NCBI RefSeq assembly: GCF_029080175.1 | Contig: NZ_JARFJC010000029.1 | DNA length: 64,000 nucleotides | Reading direction: 5' to 3' (one strand) | DNA from: Luteipulveratus flavus | Lineage (GTDB): Bacteria > Actinomycetota > Actinomycetes > Actinomycetales > Dermatophilaceae | In this document: one piece after another, positions 42,428-53,015 of the stretch | How positions within the stretch are numbered: the first letter of the stretch is position 1 | Layout of the letters: every line of letters begins with the position of its first letter | Notes under the pieces: model-generated | Databases searched by the model: none | The model's input: the letters and a program-made list of their open reading frames with translations, nothing else | Told to the model about the DNA's origin: nothing | Program-made: the position numbers and the translations under genes

Positions 42428-43875
42428 CGCCGCTCCGCGACGAGGTCGATGCCCTCGGTCGCCACGACCTCGGCCCGCACGATGTCGCCCACCGCGACGT
42501 CCGCCGTCTCCGGCAGGTAGGTGACGCCGTCGACGTCCGGCCCCTGCTGCGCGGCGCGACCGACCGGACGCGGGTCGTCCTCGTCCCCGATGCTCTCAAC
42601 CAGGACCTCGACGGTCTCGCCGACCCGCTCCTCGGCGCGCTGCAGGTTCAGCTCCTCGACGAGGGTGCGGATGTGCTCCAGCCGGGCCGCCACCTCGTCC
42701 TCGGGCAGCTTGGCCTCGTACGTCTCGGCCTCGGTGCCGTCCTCGTCGGAGTAGCCGAACACGCCGACGACGTCCAGCCGGGCGTGGACCAGGAACTGCT
42801 CCAGCTCCTCCAGGTCGGCCTCGGTCTCGCCCGGGAAGCCGACGATGACGTTGGAGCGGATGCCGGCCTGCGGGCTGCGCTCGCGAACCTGCTCCAGGAG
42901 GCCGAGGAAGGCCTCCCGGGACCCGAAGCGGCGCATCCGGCGCAGCAGCGGCTCCGAGGCGTGCTGGAAGGAGATGTCGAAGTACGGCACCACGCCGGGC
43001 GTCGCGGTCATGGCGTCCAGCAGGTCCGGTCGGATCTCGGCCGGCTGCAGGTAGGACACTCGGACCCGCTCGATGCCCTCGACCGCGACGAGCTCGGGCA
43101 GCATCGTGTCCAGCAGCCGCAGGTCGCCGAGGTCCTTGCCGTACGAGGTGGAGTTCTCGCTGACGAGGAAGATCTCCTTGACGTCGTGCTGGCCGAGCCA
43201 GCGCGCCTCGGCGAGCACGTCCGAGGGGCGGCGGGAGACGAACGCGCCGCGGAACATCGGGATCGCGCAGAAGGCACACCGCCGGTCGCAGCCGCTGGCG
43301 ATCTTCAGCGGAGCCCACGGCCGGCCGTCCAGGCGGGCGCGGACCACGCGCGGCGAGGACGCGGGCGAGGCGATCGAGACGTCGTCCGGGCGGCGGATCT
43401 CACCGTGACCGGGCAGGGCCACGCCCGCCGCGCCGTCCTGGCGCGCGACCGGTGAGAGCGGCAGCAGCCGGCGCCGGTCGCTCGGGGTGTGGGACGCCGG
43501 TGCGTGCCCGTCGAGAATCGCGCCGAGGTGGCTGGACATGTCCTGGTAGGAGTCGAAGCCCAGAACGGCGTCCGCCTCGGGCAGCTGGGCCGCCAGCTGC
43601 TCGCCGTACCGCTCGGCCAGGCAGCCCACGGCGACGACCGCCTGGGTCCGCCCGCTCTCCTTGAGGTCGCCGGCCTCCAGCAGCGCGTCGATGGAGTCCT
43701 TCTTGGCCTGCTCGACGAAGCCGCAGGTGTTGACGACGGCGACATCGGCGTCCGAGGCGTCCTCGACCAGCGTCCAGCCCTGATCGGACAGTCGGCCGGC
43801 GAGCTCCTCGGAGTCGACCTCGTTGCGAGCGCAGCCCAGGGTCACCAGCGCGACGCTGCGGGAGGGAGAAGGCAT
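42424..43875 (-). CDS. rimO: Ribosomal protein uS12 methylthiotransferase
   Basis: Radical-SAM enzyme of 483 residues that beta-methylthiolates an aspartate of ribosomal protein S12; a relative of MiaB. N-terminal domain cysteines for the auxiliary cluster: TLGCARNEVDSEE, VNTCGFVEQAKKDSID and VGCLAERYG. The radical-SAM core has SGCDRRCAFCAIPMFRG (CxxxCxxC) near residue 197, and the C-terminal TRAM domain is at about 400-475. RimO rather than MiaB identity rests on NTCGFVEQAKKDSI, VSENSTSYGKDLG and PMFRG. An actinobacterial insert of about 45 residues lies before the core. TACAGT is seven bases before the ATG. Divergent from the dipeptidase gene. Confidence 0.96.
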   Translation of the reverse strand: MPSPSRSVALVTLGCARNEVDSEELAGRLSDQGWTLVEDASDADVAVVNTCGFVEQAKKDSIDALLEAGDLKESGRTQAVVAVGCLAERYGEQLAAQLPEADAVLGFDSYQDMSSHLGAILDGHAPASHTPSDRRRLLPLSPVARQDGAAGVALPGHGEIRRPDDVSIASPASSPRVVRARLDGRPWAPLKIASGCDRRCAFCAIPMFRGAFVSRRPSDVLAEARWLGQHDVKEIFLVSENSTSYGKDLGDLRLLDTMLPELVAVEGIERVRVSYLQPAEIRPDLLDAMTATPGVVPYFDISFQHASEPLLRRMRRFGSREAFLGLLEQVRERSPQAGIRSNVIVGFPGETEADLEELEQFLVHARLDVVGVFGYSDEDGTEAETYEAKLPEDEVAARLEHIRTLVEELNLQRAEERVGETVEVLVESIGDEDDPRPVGRAAQQGPDVDGVTYLPETADVAVGDIVRAEVVATEGIDLVAERR

Positions 43876-43882
43876 GGGCTCA

Positions 43883-43888
43883 ACTGTA
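43883..43888 (-). promoter_or_regulatory. Candidate -10 box of rimO-pgsA-cinA
   Basis: Minus-strand TACAGT seven bases before the rimO ATG at 43875, within the short symmetric sequence CAACT-GT-AGTTG. Likely leaderless or nearly so. Confidence 0.4.
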
Positions 43889-43931
43889 GTTGCGCCCAGG
43901 AGGCCGGACGTCGCGTGATGGGATGGGCGGC

Positions 43932-45116
43932 ATGAGCCAGTCCCCCACCCCCGTGACCGAGATCCTGCGCACCAGCCCTCTGATCGACGGGCACAACGAC
44001 CTGCCGTGGGAGGCCAGGAAACAGGTCGGCTACGACTTCGACCGGCTCGACATCGCGGCCGGAACGCAGGGTCGTACGCACACCGACGTTCCGCGGCTGC
44101 GCGCCGGAGGCGTAGGTGGTCAGTTCTGGTCGGTGTTCGTCCCCGCCCAGCTGCAGGGCGACTCCGCCGTGAGCGCCACGCTGGAGCAGATCGACGCGGT
44201 GCACCAGATGGTCGGCCGCTACCCGGACGCGTTCGGCATCGCCCGGACGGCCGACGAGATCGAGGCGGTGTTCGACAGCGGACGGATCGCCTCGCTGATG
44301 GGCGCCGAGGGCGGGCACTCGATCGGCTGCTCGCTCGCGACGCTGCGGATGATGTACGTGCTCGGCGTCCGCTACCTCACCCTCACCCACAACGACAACG
44401 TGCCGTGGGCCGACTCGGCGACCGACGAGCCCGTCCACCACGGCCTGTCGCGGTTCGGCGTCGAGGTGGTCCACGAGATGAACCGCACCGGGATGCTGGT
44501 CGACCTCAGCCACGTGTCGGCGGACACGATGCGCGACGCGCTGAAGGCCACCGAGGCGCCGGCGATCTTCTCGCACAGCTCGGCCCGCGCCGTCTGCGAC
44601 AGCCCGCGCAACGCGCCCGACGACGTGCTGGAGACGCTGCGCGACAACAACGGCGTCATCATGGCGACCTTCGTCCCCGAGTTCGTATCGCAGGCCTGTG
44701 CTGCCTGGCGCCAGTCAGCCGTCGACGCTGCGGCCGCCGCCGGGCTCGCACCGTTCGACCTCTCCCAGTTCGCTCCGTTCGTGAAGGAGTGGATGGTCCG
44801 CAACCCCCGGCCGGCCTCGGGGCTCGCGGACGTCGTCCCCCACTTCGAGCACATCCGTGAGGTGTGCGGCATCGACCACATCGGCATCGGGGGCGACTAC
44901 GACGGCACAGGCGCGCTCCCGACAGGCCTGGAGGACGTCTCCGGCTACCCGGTGCTGTTCGCGGCGCTGCAGGAGAAGGGCTGGTCGGACGACGACCTGC
45001 GCAAGGTGGCCGGCGGCAACGTGCTGCGGGTGATGCGCGACGCCGAGGCCAAGGCCCGCGAGCTGCAGGCGACCCGCGGCCCCAGCCTCGCGACGTACGA
45101 GGAGCTCGACGGCTGA
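43932..45116 (+). CDS. Membrane dipeptidase-type zinc peptidase (M19)
   Basis: Amidohydrolase-superfamily dipeptidase of 394 residues. Zinc ligands in family order: His and Asp in LIDGHNDLPW near residue 18-24, the bridging Glu in MGAEGGHSIG near 125, His in LVDLSHVSADTM near 197 and His in AIFSHSSARAVC near 217; the closing Asp is in IGIGGDYDGTG near 318. Despite the family name, no signal peptide or membrane anchor is seen, so it is likely cytoplasmic. It may hydrolyse dipeptides including D-amino-acid ones. It is divergent from rimO and followed by a strong hairpin. Confidence 0.94.
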   Translation: MSQSPTPVTEILRTSPLIDGHNDLPWEARKQVGYDFDRLDIAAGTQGRTHTDVPRLRAGGVGGQFWSVFVPAQLQGDSAVSATLEQIDAVHQMVGRYPDAFGIARTADEIEAVFDSGRIASLMGAEGGHSIGCSLATLRMMYVLGVRYLTLTHNDNVPWADSATDEPVHHGLSRFGVEVVHEMNRTGMLVDLSHVSADTMRDALKATEAPAIFSHSSARAVCDSPRNAPDDVLETLRDNNGVIMATFVPEFVSQACAAWRQSAVDAAAAAGLAPFDLSQFAPFVKEWMVRNPRPASGLADVVPHFEHIREVCGIDHIGIGGDYDGTGALPTGLEDVSGYPVLFAALQEKGWSDDDLRKVAGGNVLRVMRDAEAKARELQATRGPSLATYEELDG

Positions 45117-45121
45117 CCGAC

Positions 45122-45160
45122 CGGGTGGCCCGTCGCGGCGTGATGGCGCCGGGCCACCCG
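45122..45160 (+). terminator. Hairpin after the dipeptidase gene
   Basis: CGGGTGGCCCG and CGGGCCACCCG pair over 11 bases around a 17-base loop, five bases after the stop. Probable terminator isolating the kdp operon. Confidence 0.8.
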
Positions 45161-45197
45161 TCAAGAAGGCGTCAAGACGCGTGGGCACCGCGTCAAT
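45160..45197 (+). promoter_or_regulatory. Direct repeats GTCAAG before kdpF, candidate KdpE sites
   Basis: GTCAAG at 45160-45165 and 45171-45176 are exactly 11 bases apart, the spacing used by OmpR/KdpE-type winged-helix dimers. A third, GTCAAT, begins at 45192, 21 bases further (about two turns). They lie 41-77 bases before the kdpF start. Position and spacing fit a KdpE activation site; inference. Confidence 0.5.
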
Positions 45198-45212
45198 TCG
45201 CGCGGTGCCCAC
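45181..45212 (+). other. Inverted repeat in the kdp upstream region
   Basis: GTGGGCACCGCG and CGCGGTGCCCAC form a perfect 12-base-pair stem with an 8-base loop, 25 bases before kdpF. It may be a leader hairpin of the kdp mRNA or a second terminator behind the dipeptidase gene; it does not fit the ydaO/c-di-AMP riboswitch pattern. Confidence 0.6.
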
Positions 45213-45236
45213 GCCGTCCGGACGTTCGCTGAAGGC

Positions 45237-45323
45237 ATGGCCGAACTCCTCGTCGGTGGCGTCGTCGCCGCCGCACTCCTGATCTACCTCGTCTACGCGC
45301 TCGTCCGACCGGAGCGGTTCTGA
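45237..45323 (+). CDS. kdpF: K+-transporting ATPase small subunit KdpF
   Basis: Peptide of 28 residues (MAELLVGGVVAAALLIYL, then VYALVRPERF) forming a single membrane helix, the usual size of KdpF, which stabilises the KdpABC complex. The helix ends in the family's typical LVRPERF. Its TGA stop overlaps the kdpA ATG (TGATG). GAAGG stands three to seven bases before the start. It is below normal gene-finding size and easily missed. Confidence 0.93.
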   Translation: MAELLVGGVVAAALLIYLVYALVRPERF

Positions 45324-46965
45324 TGGGCACCACGACGTCGGGGCTGCTCACGATCGCCACGGTGGTCCTCGTCCTCGCCGTGGCGCACGTGCCACTGGGC
45401 GACGCGATGGCGCGGGTCTTCACCGGCGAGCGGCACCTGCGGGTCGAGTCCGCCGTCTACCGCCTGTGCGGCGTCAGCCCGTCCTCGGAGCAGCGCTGGT
45501 CCACGTACGCCCTCTCCGTCGCCGCGTTCTCGGCCGTCAGCATCGTCGGTCTCTTCGCCCTGATCCGGTTCCAGGGCAGCCTGCCGCTGGCCCGCGGAGC
45601 GGCCATGGACACCGACACGGCCGTGAACACGGCGGTGTCCTTCACGACCAACACCAACTGGCAGAGCTACGTCGGAGAGGTCGGCGCGTCACCAGTCGTG
45701 CAGACCCTCGGCCTCGCGGTGCAGAACTTCGTGTCGGCCGCGGTCGGGCTGGCGATCGCGGTGGCGCTGATCCGCGGCCTGACCCGCAACGCGTCGACCA
45801 CTCTGGGCAACTTCTGGGTCGACCTGACCCGGTCGGTCGTGCGAATCCTGCTGCCGCTGGCCGCGATCGGCGCGATCGTGCTGCTCGCCGGCGGCGTGGT
45901 CCAGGACCTCACCGCGCCCGAGGTCGTGCACGGCCTGTCCGGGGTGGACCAGACCGTGCAGAGCGGTCTGATCGCGAGCCAGGAGGCGATCAAGGAGCTG
46001 GGCACGAACGGCGGCGGCTACCTCAACGCCAACTCCGCCCACCCGCTGGAGAACCCGAACGCCGTGACCAACCTGGTCCAGGTGGTCCTGATGCTGGTCA
46101 TCCCGTTCTCGCTGCCGCGGACGTACGGCGTCCTGGTCGGCGACCGGCGTCAGGGGCACGGGGTGCTGGCGTTCATGGCGACGCTGTGGGTGTCGATGCT
46201 CGCGGTCATCACCTGGGCCGAGACCGCCGCAGCCACCGGCCCGCTCGGGGCGATGGAGGGCAAGGAGGTCCGGTTCGGCGTCTGGGGCTCGACCCTGTTC
46301 GCCCACACCACGACCGCCACCTCCACCGGCGCGGTCAACTCGCTGCACGAGAGCTACAGCCCGCTCGGTGGCGGCGGCGCGCTCTTCAACATGATGCTGG
46401 GCGAGGTGTCGCCGGGTGGCGTCGGAGCCGGCCTGTACGGCGCGCTCGTCGTCGCGATCCTCGCGGTCTTCGTCGCCGGGCTGATGGTCGGCCGCACTCC
46501 GGAGATCGTCGGCAAGACCGTCGGCCGGCGCGAGATCACCCTGGTCGCACTCGTCACCGTGACGACGCCCGCCCTCGTGCTGCTCGGCACCGGCGCTGCC
46601 CTCGCGCTCGGGACCGCCCGGGCCGGCCTGCTCGGAACGGGCCCGCACGGGCTCACCGAGATGCTGTACGCGTTCACCTCGGCGTCGAACAACAACGGCA
46701 GCGCGTTCGCCGGGCTCACCGCCGACCAGCCGTACCTCAACCTGACGCTCGCCGCTTGCATGCTGCTCGGTCGCTTCGTCCCGATCCTGCTGATCCTGGC
46801 GCTCGCGGGATCCCTTGCCGCTCAACGGAGACGACCGGCCACCGACGGCACGATGCCGACCCACACTCCCCTGTTCGCCGGGCTCATGGTCGGCGTCGCG
46901 GTCCTGGTGACCGGCCTGACCTTCCTGCCCGTCCTCGCTCTCGGTCCGCTCGCGGAGGCCCTCTC

Positions 46966-46969
<4 letters not shown>
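45323..46969 (+). CDS. kdpA: K+-transporting ATPase subunit A (K+ channel-like subunit)
   Basis: Membrane subunit of 548 residues that selects and conducts K+ in the high-affinity KdpFABC pump. It has about ten helices and the four pore-loop repeats related to K+ channels, seen as TNTNWQSYVGE near 110, ELGTNGGGYLNANSAHPLENPN near 233 (in two parts), STGAVNSLHES near 335 and ASNNNGSAF near 450. Length and motif order are normal. It starts overlapping kdpF and its last bases overlap kdpB (ATGA). Confidence 0.97.
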
Positions 46970-48980
<2,011 letters not shown>

Positions 48981-48984
<4 letters not shown>

Positions 48985-49634
48985 TCACCATGCCGACCAC
49001 CACCCCCACCTCGGCTGCCACCTCGGCCCCGACCTCGACGGGCCGCTCCCGGACGCGCACCGTCCACCTCGGCTCGTTCGGCCGCCAGACCGCGGCCGGG
49101 CTGCGGATGCTCCTGGTCATGACCGTGCTCGTCGGCGTCCTCTACCCCGCGGTCGTGTGGGCCGTCGGGCAGGCGGCCTTCCGGGACCAGGCGTCCGGCT
49201 CGCTCGTGCGTCGCGACGGCGTCGTCGTGGGTTCGTCCCTGCTCGGTCAGCAGTGGACCGGTCCGCAGTGGTTCCACTCCCGCCCGTCGGTCTCGGAGTA
49301 CGCCGGGGACACCAGCGGTGGGTCGAACCTCACCGCCAAGGACCCGCGGCTGCTCCGGGAGGTCGCCCAGCGGTGGGCCGCGCTCGGCGCCGGTGGCGCG
49401 TCCGCCCCGGCCGACGCACTGACGACGAGCGCCAGCGGCCTGGACCCGCACATCAGCCCGGAGTACGCGGCCGCTCAGGTCTCCCGGGTCGCCCGGGCCC
49501 GCGGCCTGAGGACCGAGCAGGTCCGCCGACTCGTCACCGACCACACCCGGGGACGCACCCTGGGGTACCTCGGCATGCCGCGGGTGGACGTGCTGGAGCT
49601 GAACCTCGCCCTGGACGCCGCGGCCCGGCGATGA
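48981..49634 (+). CDS. kdpC: K+-transporting ATPase subunit C
   Basis: Single-helix subunit of 217 residues that supports ATP binding in the Kdp pump. An N-terminal Thr/Ser-rich tail (about 1-38) precedes one membrane helix (about 42-62, LLVMTVLVGVLYPAVVWAVGQ), then the conserved QWTGPQWFHSRPS near 92-104, SGGSNL near 113, and DALTTSASGLDPHISPEYA near 145-163. GTG 48981 overlaps the kdpB stop; an ATG three codons later is the alternative. Confidence 0.96.
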
Positions 49635-52210
49635 GCACCCGGGCGGTGGACGTCGGCCCGGGCGGGAGCGCGCGGCACAATCGCCGTATGGCACGCGGTC
49701 GGCTGCGCATCTACCTCGGGGCGGCCCCCGGCGTCGGCAAGACGGTCGCGATGCTCTCCGAGGCGCAGCGTCGGCGCGAGCGCGGGACCGACGTCGTGGT
49801 CGGCCTGGTCGAGACGCACGGTCGCGCATACACCGCCGGGATGCTCGACGGCCTGGAGGTCCTGCCCCGCATCGCGGTCCAGCACGGCGACCGGCTGCTG
49901 CAGGAGCTGGACGTCGACGCGGTGATACGTCGCCACCCCGAGGTCGCGCTCGTGGACGAGCTCGCCCACACCAACGCCGCGGGGTCCTCCCACGCGAGGC
50001 GCTGGGAGGACATCGACCGCATCCTCGACGCCGGCATCGACGTGGTCTCGACCGTCAACGTCCAGCACCTGGAGTCGCTCAACGACGTCGTCAGGGAGAT
50101 CACCGGGCAGCGCCAGCGCGAGACCGTGCCCGACGAGGTCGTCCGGGCGGCCGACCAGATCGAGCTCGTCGACATGTCGCCGGAGGCGCTGCGGCGCCGC
50201 CTCGCGCACGGCAACGTCTACCCCGTCGAGCGGGTGGACGCCGCGCTGTCGAACTACTTCCGGCCGGGCAACCTTTCGGCGCTGCGCGAGCTCGCCCTGC
50301 TGTGGGTGGCCGACCGGGTCGACGAGGCACTCACCCGCTACCGCCGCGACCAGGACATCGACCGCACCTGGGCGACCCGGGAACGGGTGCTCGTCGCCCT
50401 CACCGGCGGCCCGGAGCAGGACGTGCTGCTGCGGCGCGGGGCGCGGATCGCCGCCCGCGGTGCCGGCGGCCGGCTCATCGCCGTGAAGGTGGTGCCGGAC
50501 TCGGGCCTGCGGGACGTCTCGGACGCCGCGGTCACCTCGGCGCGCACCCTGACCCGCGAGCTCGGCGGCGAGATGCACGTCGTCACCGGCAGTGACATCC
50601 CGTCGGCGATCCTCGACTTCGCCCGCAGCGTGAACGCCACGCAGATCGTCGTCGGCGCGAGCCGGCGCAACCGGTGGCAGGCGATGCTGACGCCGGGCGT
50701 CGGAGAGCAGGTCGTCGCCGGCTCGGGCGACATCGACGTCCTCATGGTCACCCACCCCTACACCTCGGGCCGGGTACGGCGGCGCGCACCGGGGTCGGTC
50801 GGGCTCAGCCGTACGGTCGGGGGCTGGCTGCTCGCGACCGCCGGGGTCGTCCTGCTCTCCTGGCTGCTCGAGGTGACGCGGTCCGAGCACGACCTGCCGC
50901 TGGAGGTCCTGCTGTTCCTCCTGCTCACCGTCGTCACCGCGATCGTCGGCGGCCTGTGGCCGGCGCTCGCGGCGGCGGTGCTCGCCAGCCTGGCCCTCAA
51001 CTGGTTCTTCACCCCACCCGTGCACACGCTGAGCATCAGCCAGCCGCAGAACGTCGTGGTGCTCGTCGTCTTCGTCCTGGTCGCGGCGGCCGTGTCGTCC
51101 GCCGTCCACCTCAGCGTGCGCCGTACGGCCGAAGCCGTTGCCGCACAACGCAGCTCGCGCATCCTGGCCGACCTCGCGCACTCACTGCTGGACGCCGAGC
51201 GGCCGCTCTCCTCGCTGCTGGACCAGGCGCGCGACATCTTCTCGGCCACCGGCGCGGCGGTGGTGCGACGCACGCGGACGGGCCTCGGTGACCCGGTCGT
51301 CGTCAGCGGCGAGGTGCCGCTCGGCGATCCGGGCGCGACGCTGACGACGGCCGCGGTCGACGACGCCCACCTGCTCGTCCTGGCGGGTGACGAGTCGCGC
51401 GCCGACCAGCGCCGCCTGGTCGAGGCCTTCGCGTCGCACGCCGCGGCGGTGATCCGCGGTCACGCCCTGTCCGAGCAGGCCGCGTCCGCGTCCCGCCTGG
51501 CTCGGGACAACCGCACCCGGGGTGCACTCCTCGCGGCGGTGTCGCACGACCTGCGGACGCCGCTCGCCGCGATCAAGGCGGGCGTCTCCAGCCTGCGCGA
51601 GCGCGACGTCGTCCTGTCCGAGGAGGACCAGGCCGAGCTGCTGGCGACGGTCGAGCAGTCCGCGGACCGGCTGGACGCCCTCATCGAGAACCTGCTGGAC
51701 ATGTCCCGGATCCAGACCGACACGGTGACGCCGCACGCGGACGAGGTGGTGGTCGAGGACCTGCTGCACGCCACGGTCGGCACGGTCTCGGCACCGCACC
51801 GGATCCGCACCTGGCTGCCCGAGCGACGCCTCACCGTCGTCGCCGACGCCGGCCTGGTCGAGCGCGTGCTCGCCAACCTCGTCGAGAACGCCCTGCGCTA
51901 CTCCCCCGGACGTCAGGAGGTCCTCGTCAGCGGCGAGCGGATGCAGGACCACCTGGAGATACGGGTCGTGGACCGCGGCAGCGGCGTGCCGACTGAGCAG
52001 AAGGAGGGCATCTTCGCGCCCTTCCAGCGGTACGGCGACGCGCCCCGGGGCGAGGGCGTCGGACTGGGACTCGCCGTGGCGCGTGGCCTGACCGAGGCGA
52101 TGCACGGCACGCTGGGTGCTGAGGACACCCCCGGCGGAGGGCTGACAATGGTGCTCAGGCTCCCCCTCGGGCCCGCCAGTATCCCCGCTGCCGAAGGAGA
52201 CTCGTCGTGA
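49631..52210 (+). CDS. kdpD: Sensor kinase KdpD
   Basis: Osmosensitive/K+ sensor histidine kinase of 859 residues. Order: KdpD domain with Walker A GAAPGVGKT (30-38) and a VDELAHTNA Walker B; universal-stress-protein domain (about 250-370); four membrane helices (DUF4118, about 395-490); GAF-like region (about 510-620); HisKA with the phosphorylated His near 638 (SHDLRTPLAAIKAG); HATPase with NLVENALRYS and GEGVGLGLAVARG. In other actinobacteria c-di-AMP can bind the USP domain, but the binding residues are not assessed here. ATG 49631 overlaps the kdpC stop; ATG 49688 (MARGRL) is a shorter alternative. Its stop overlaps the kdpE start. Confidence 0.96.
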   Translation: MSTRAVDVGPGGSARHNRRMARGRLRIYLGAAPGVGKTVAMLSEAQRRRERGTDVVVGLVETHGRAYTAGMLDGLEVLPRIAVQHGDRLLQELDVDAVIRRHPEVALVDELAHTNAAGSSHARRWEDIDRILDAGIDVVSTVNVQHLESLNDVVREITGQRQRETVPDEVVRAADQIELVDMSPEALRRRLAHGNVYPVERVDAALSNYFRPGNLSALRELALLWVADRVDEALTRYRRDQDIDRTWATRERVLVALTGGPEQDVLLRRGARIAARGAGGRLIAVKVVPDSGLRDVSDAAVTSARTLTRELGGEMHVVTGSDIPSAILDFARSVNATQIVVGASRRNRWQAMLTPGVGEQVVAGSGDIDVLMVTHPYTSGRVRRRAPGSVGLSRTVGGWLLATAGVVLLSWLLEVTRSEHDLPLEVLLFLLLTVVTAIVGGLWPALAAAVLASLALNWFFTPPVHTLSISQPQNVVVLVVFVLVAAAVSSAVHLSVRRTAEAVAAQRSSRILADLAHSLLDAERPLSSLLDQARDIFSATGAAVVRRTRTGLGDPVVVSGEVPLGDPGATLTTAAVDDAHLLVLAGDESRADQRRLVEAFASHAAAVIRGHALSEQAASASRLARDNRTRGALLAAVSHDLRTPLAAIKAGVSSLRERDVVLSEEDQAELLATVEQSADRLDALIENLLDMSRIQTDTVTPHADEVVVEDLLHATVGTVSAPHRIRTWLPERRLTVVADAGLVERVLANLVENALRYSPGRQEVLVSGERMQDHLEIRVVDRGSGVPTEQKEGIFAPFQRYGDAPRGEGVGLGLAVARGLTEAMHGTLGAEDTPGGGLTMVLRLPLGPASIPAAEGDSS

Positions 52211-52890
52211 CACGCATCCTCGTCGTGGACGACGAGCCGGCCCTGGTGCGCACCCTGAGCATCAACCTGAGGGCGCGCGACTACGAGGTCGAGCACGCCT
52301 TCGACGGCCGCAGCGCCCTGCAGGTCATCACCGAGGACGCACCGGACGTCGTCGTCCTCGACCTGGGCCTGCCCGACGTGGACGGCGTCGAGGTCATCCG
52401 GCAGGTCCGGCGGTTCAGCAAGATCCCGATCATCGTGCTGTCCGCGCGGCACGAGTCCGACGACAAGGTGGAGGCGCTGGACGTCGGCGCCGACGACTAC
52501 GTCACCAAGCCGTTCGGCATGGCCGAGCTGCTCGCCCGGGTGCGGGTCGCCGTACGCCGGCACGCCCCGACCGACGCCCACCCGCCGAGCGTCGCCACCG
52601 CCGACTTCACCCTGGACTTCGGCGAGCGGCGGGCCACCCGGGACGGCACCGCCGTACGGCTCACGCCGACCGAGTGGAGCCTGCTGGAGGCGCTGGCCGC
52701 ACGACCCGGCCACCTGGTGTCGCAGGCCGAGCTCCTGCACGCCGTCTGGGGGCCCGGGTACGCCAAGGAGGCGCACTACCTGCGGGTGTACGCCGCCCAG
52801 CTGCGCCGCAAGCTGGAGCCGGAGCCGAGCCGGCCCCGCTACCTGCTGACCGAGCCGGGCCAGGGCTACCGCCTGCGGCTGCCGGAGTGA
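52207..52890 (+). CDS. kdpE: Response regulator KdpE
   Basis: OmpR/PhoB-type response regulator of 227 residues that activates kdpFABC when phosphorylated by KdpD. The receiver domain (about 1-117) has VVDDEPALV, phosphoacceptor Asp near residue 52 in VVVLDLGLPD, and Lys in YVTKPFGM near 101. The winged-helix domain (about 128-225) has LTPTEWSLLEALA and the recognition helix segment KEAHYLRVYAAQLRRKLE. It starts at a GTG that overlaps the kdpD stop. Direct GTCAAG repeats before kdpF are its probable site. Confidence 0.97.
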   Translation: MTRILVVDDEPALVRTLSINLRARDYEVEHAFDGRSALQVITEDAPDVVVLDLGLPDVDGVEVIRQVRRFSKIPIIVLSARHESDDKVEALDVGADDYVTKPFGMAELLARVRVAVRRHAPTDAHPPSVATADFTLDFGERRATRDGTAVRLTPTEWSLLEALAARPGHLVSQAELLHAVWGPGYAKEAHYLRVYAAQLRRKLEPEPSRPRYLLTEPGQGYRLRLPE

Positions 52891-52893
52891 CCG

Positions 52894-52910
52894 CGCCGAT
52901 TCTTTCGGCG
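52894..52910 (+). terminator. Weak hairpin after kdpE
   Basis: CGCCGA and TCGGCG with a T-rich 5-base loop, three bases after the stop. A 6-base-pair stem is short, so it is only a candidate terminator of the kdp operon. Confidence 0.3.
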
Positions 52911-53015
52911 GACCGACGGGGTTCGCATGCCGGTGGCGGCCGCGGCCGTCGCGGACGTGTACTGGAGGACGGGTTCCACCGGGGCGGGCCGCCGCCCTCG
53001 AGCAGGGAGCGGGTC

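Noticed and set aside
45117..45236. c-di-AMP (ydaO) riboswitch before kdp
   Set aside because: The region is too short and lacks the conserved ydaO core; only simple hairpins are present.
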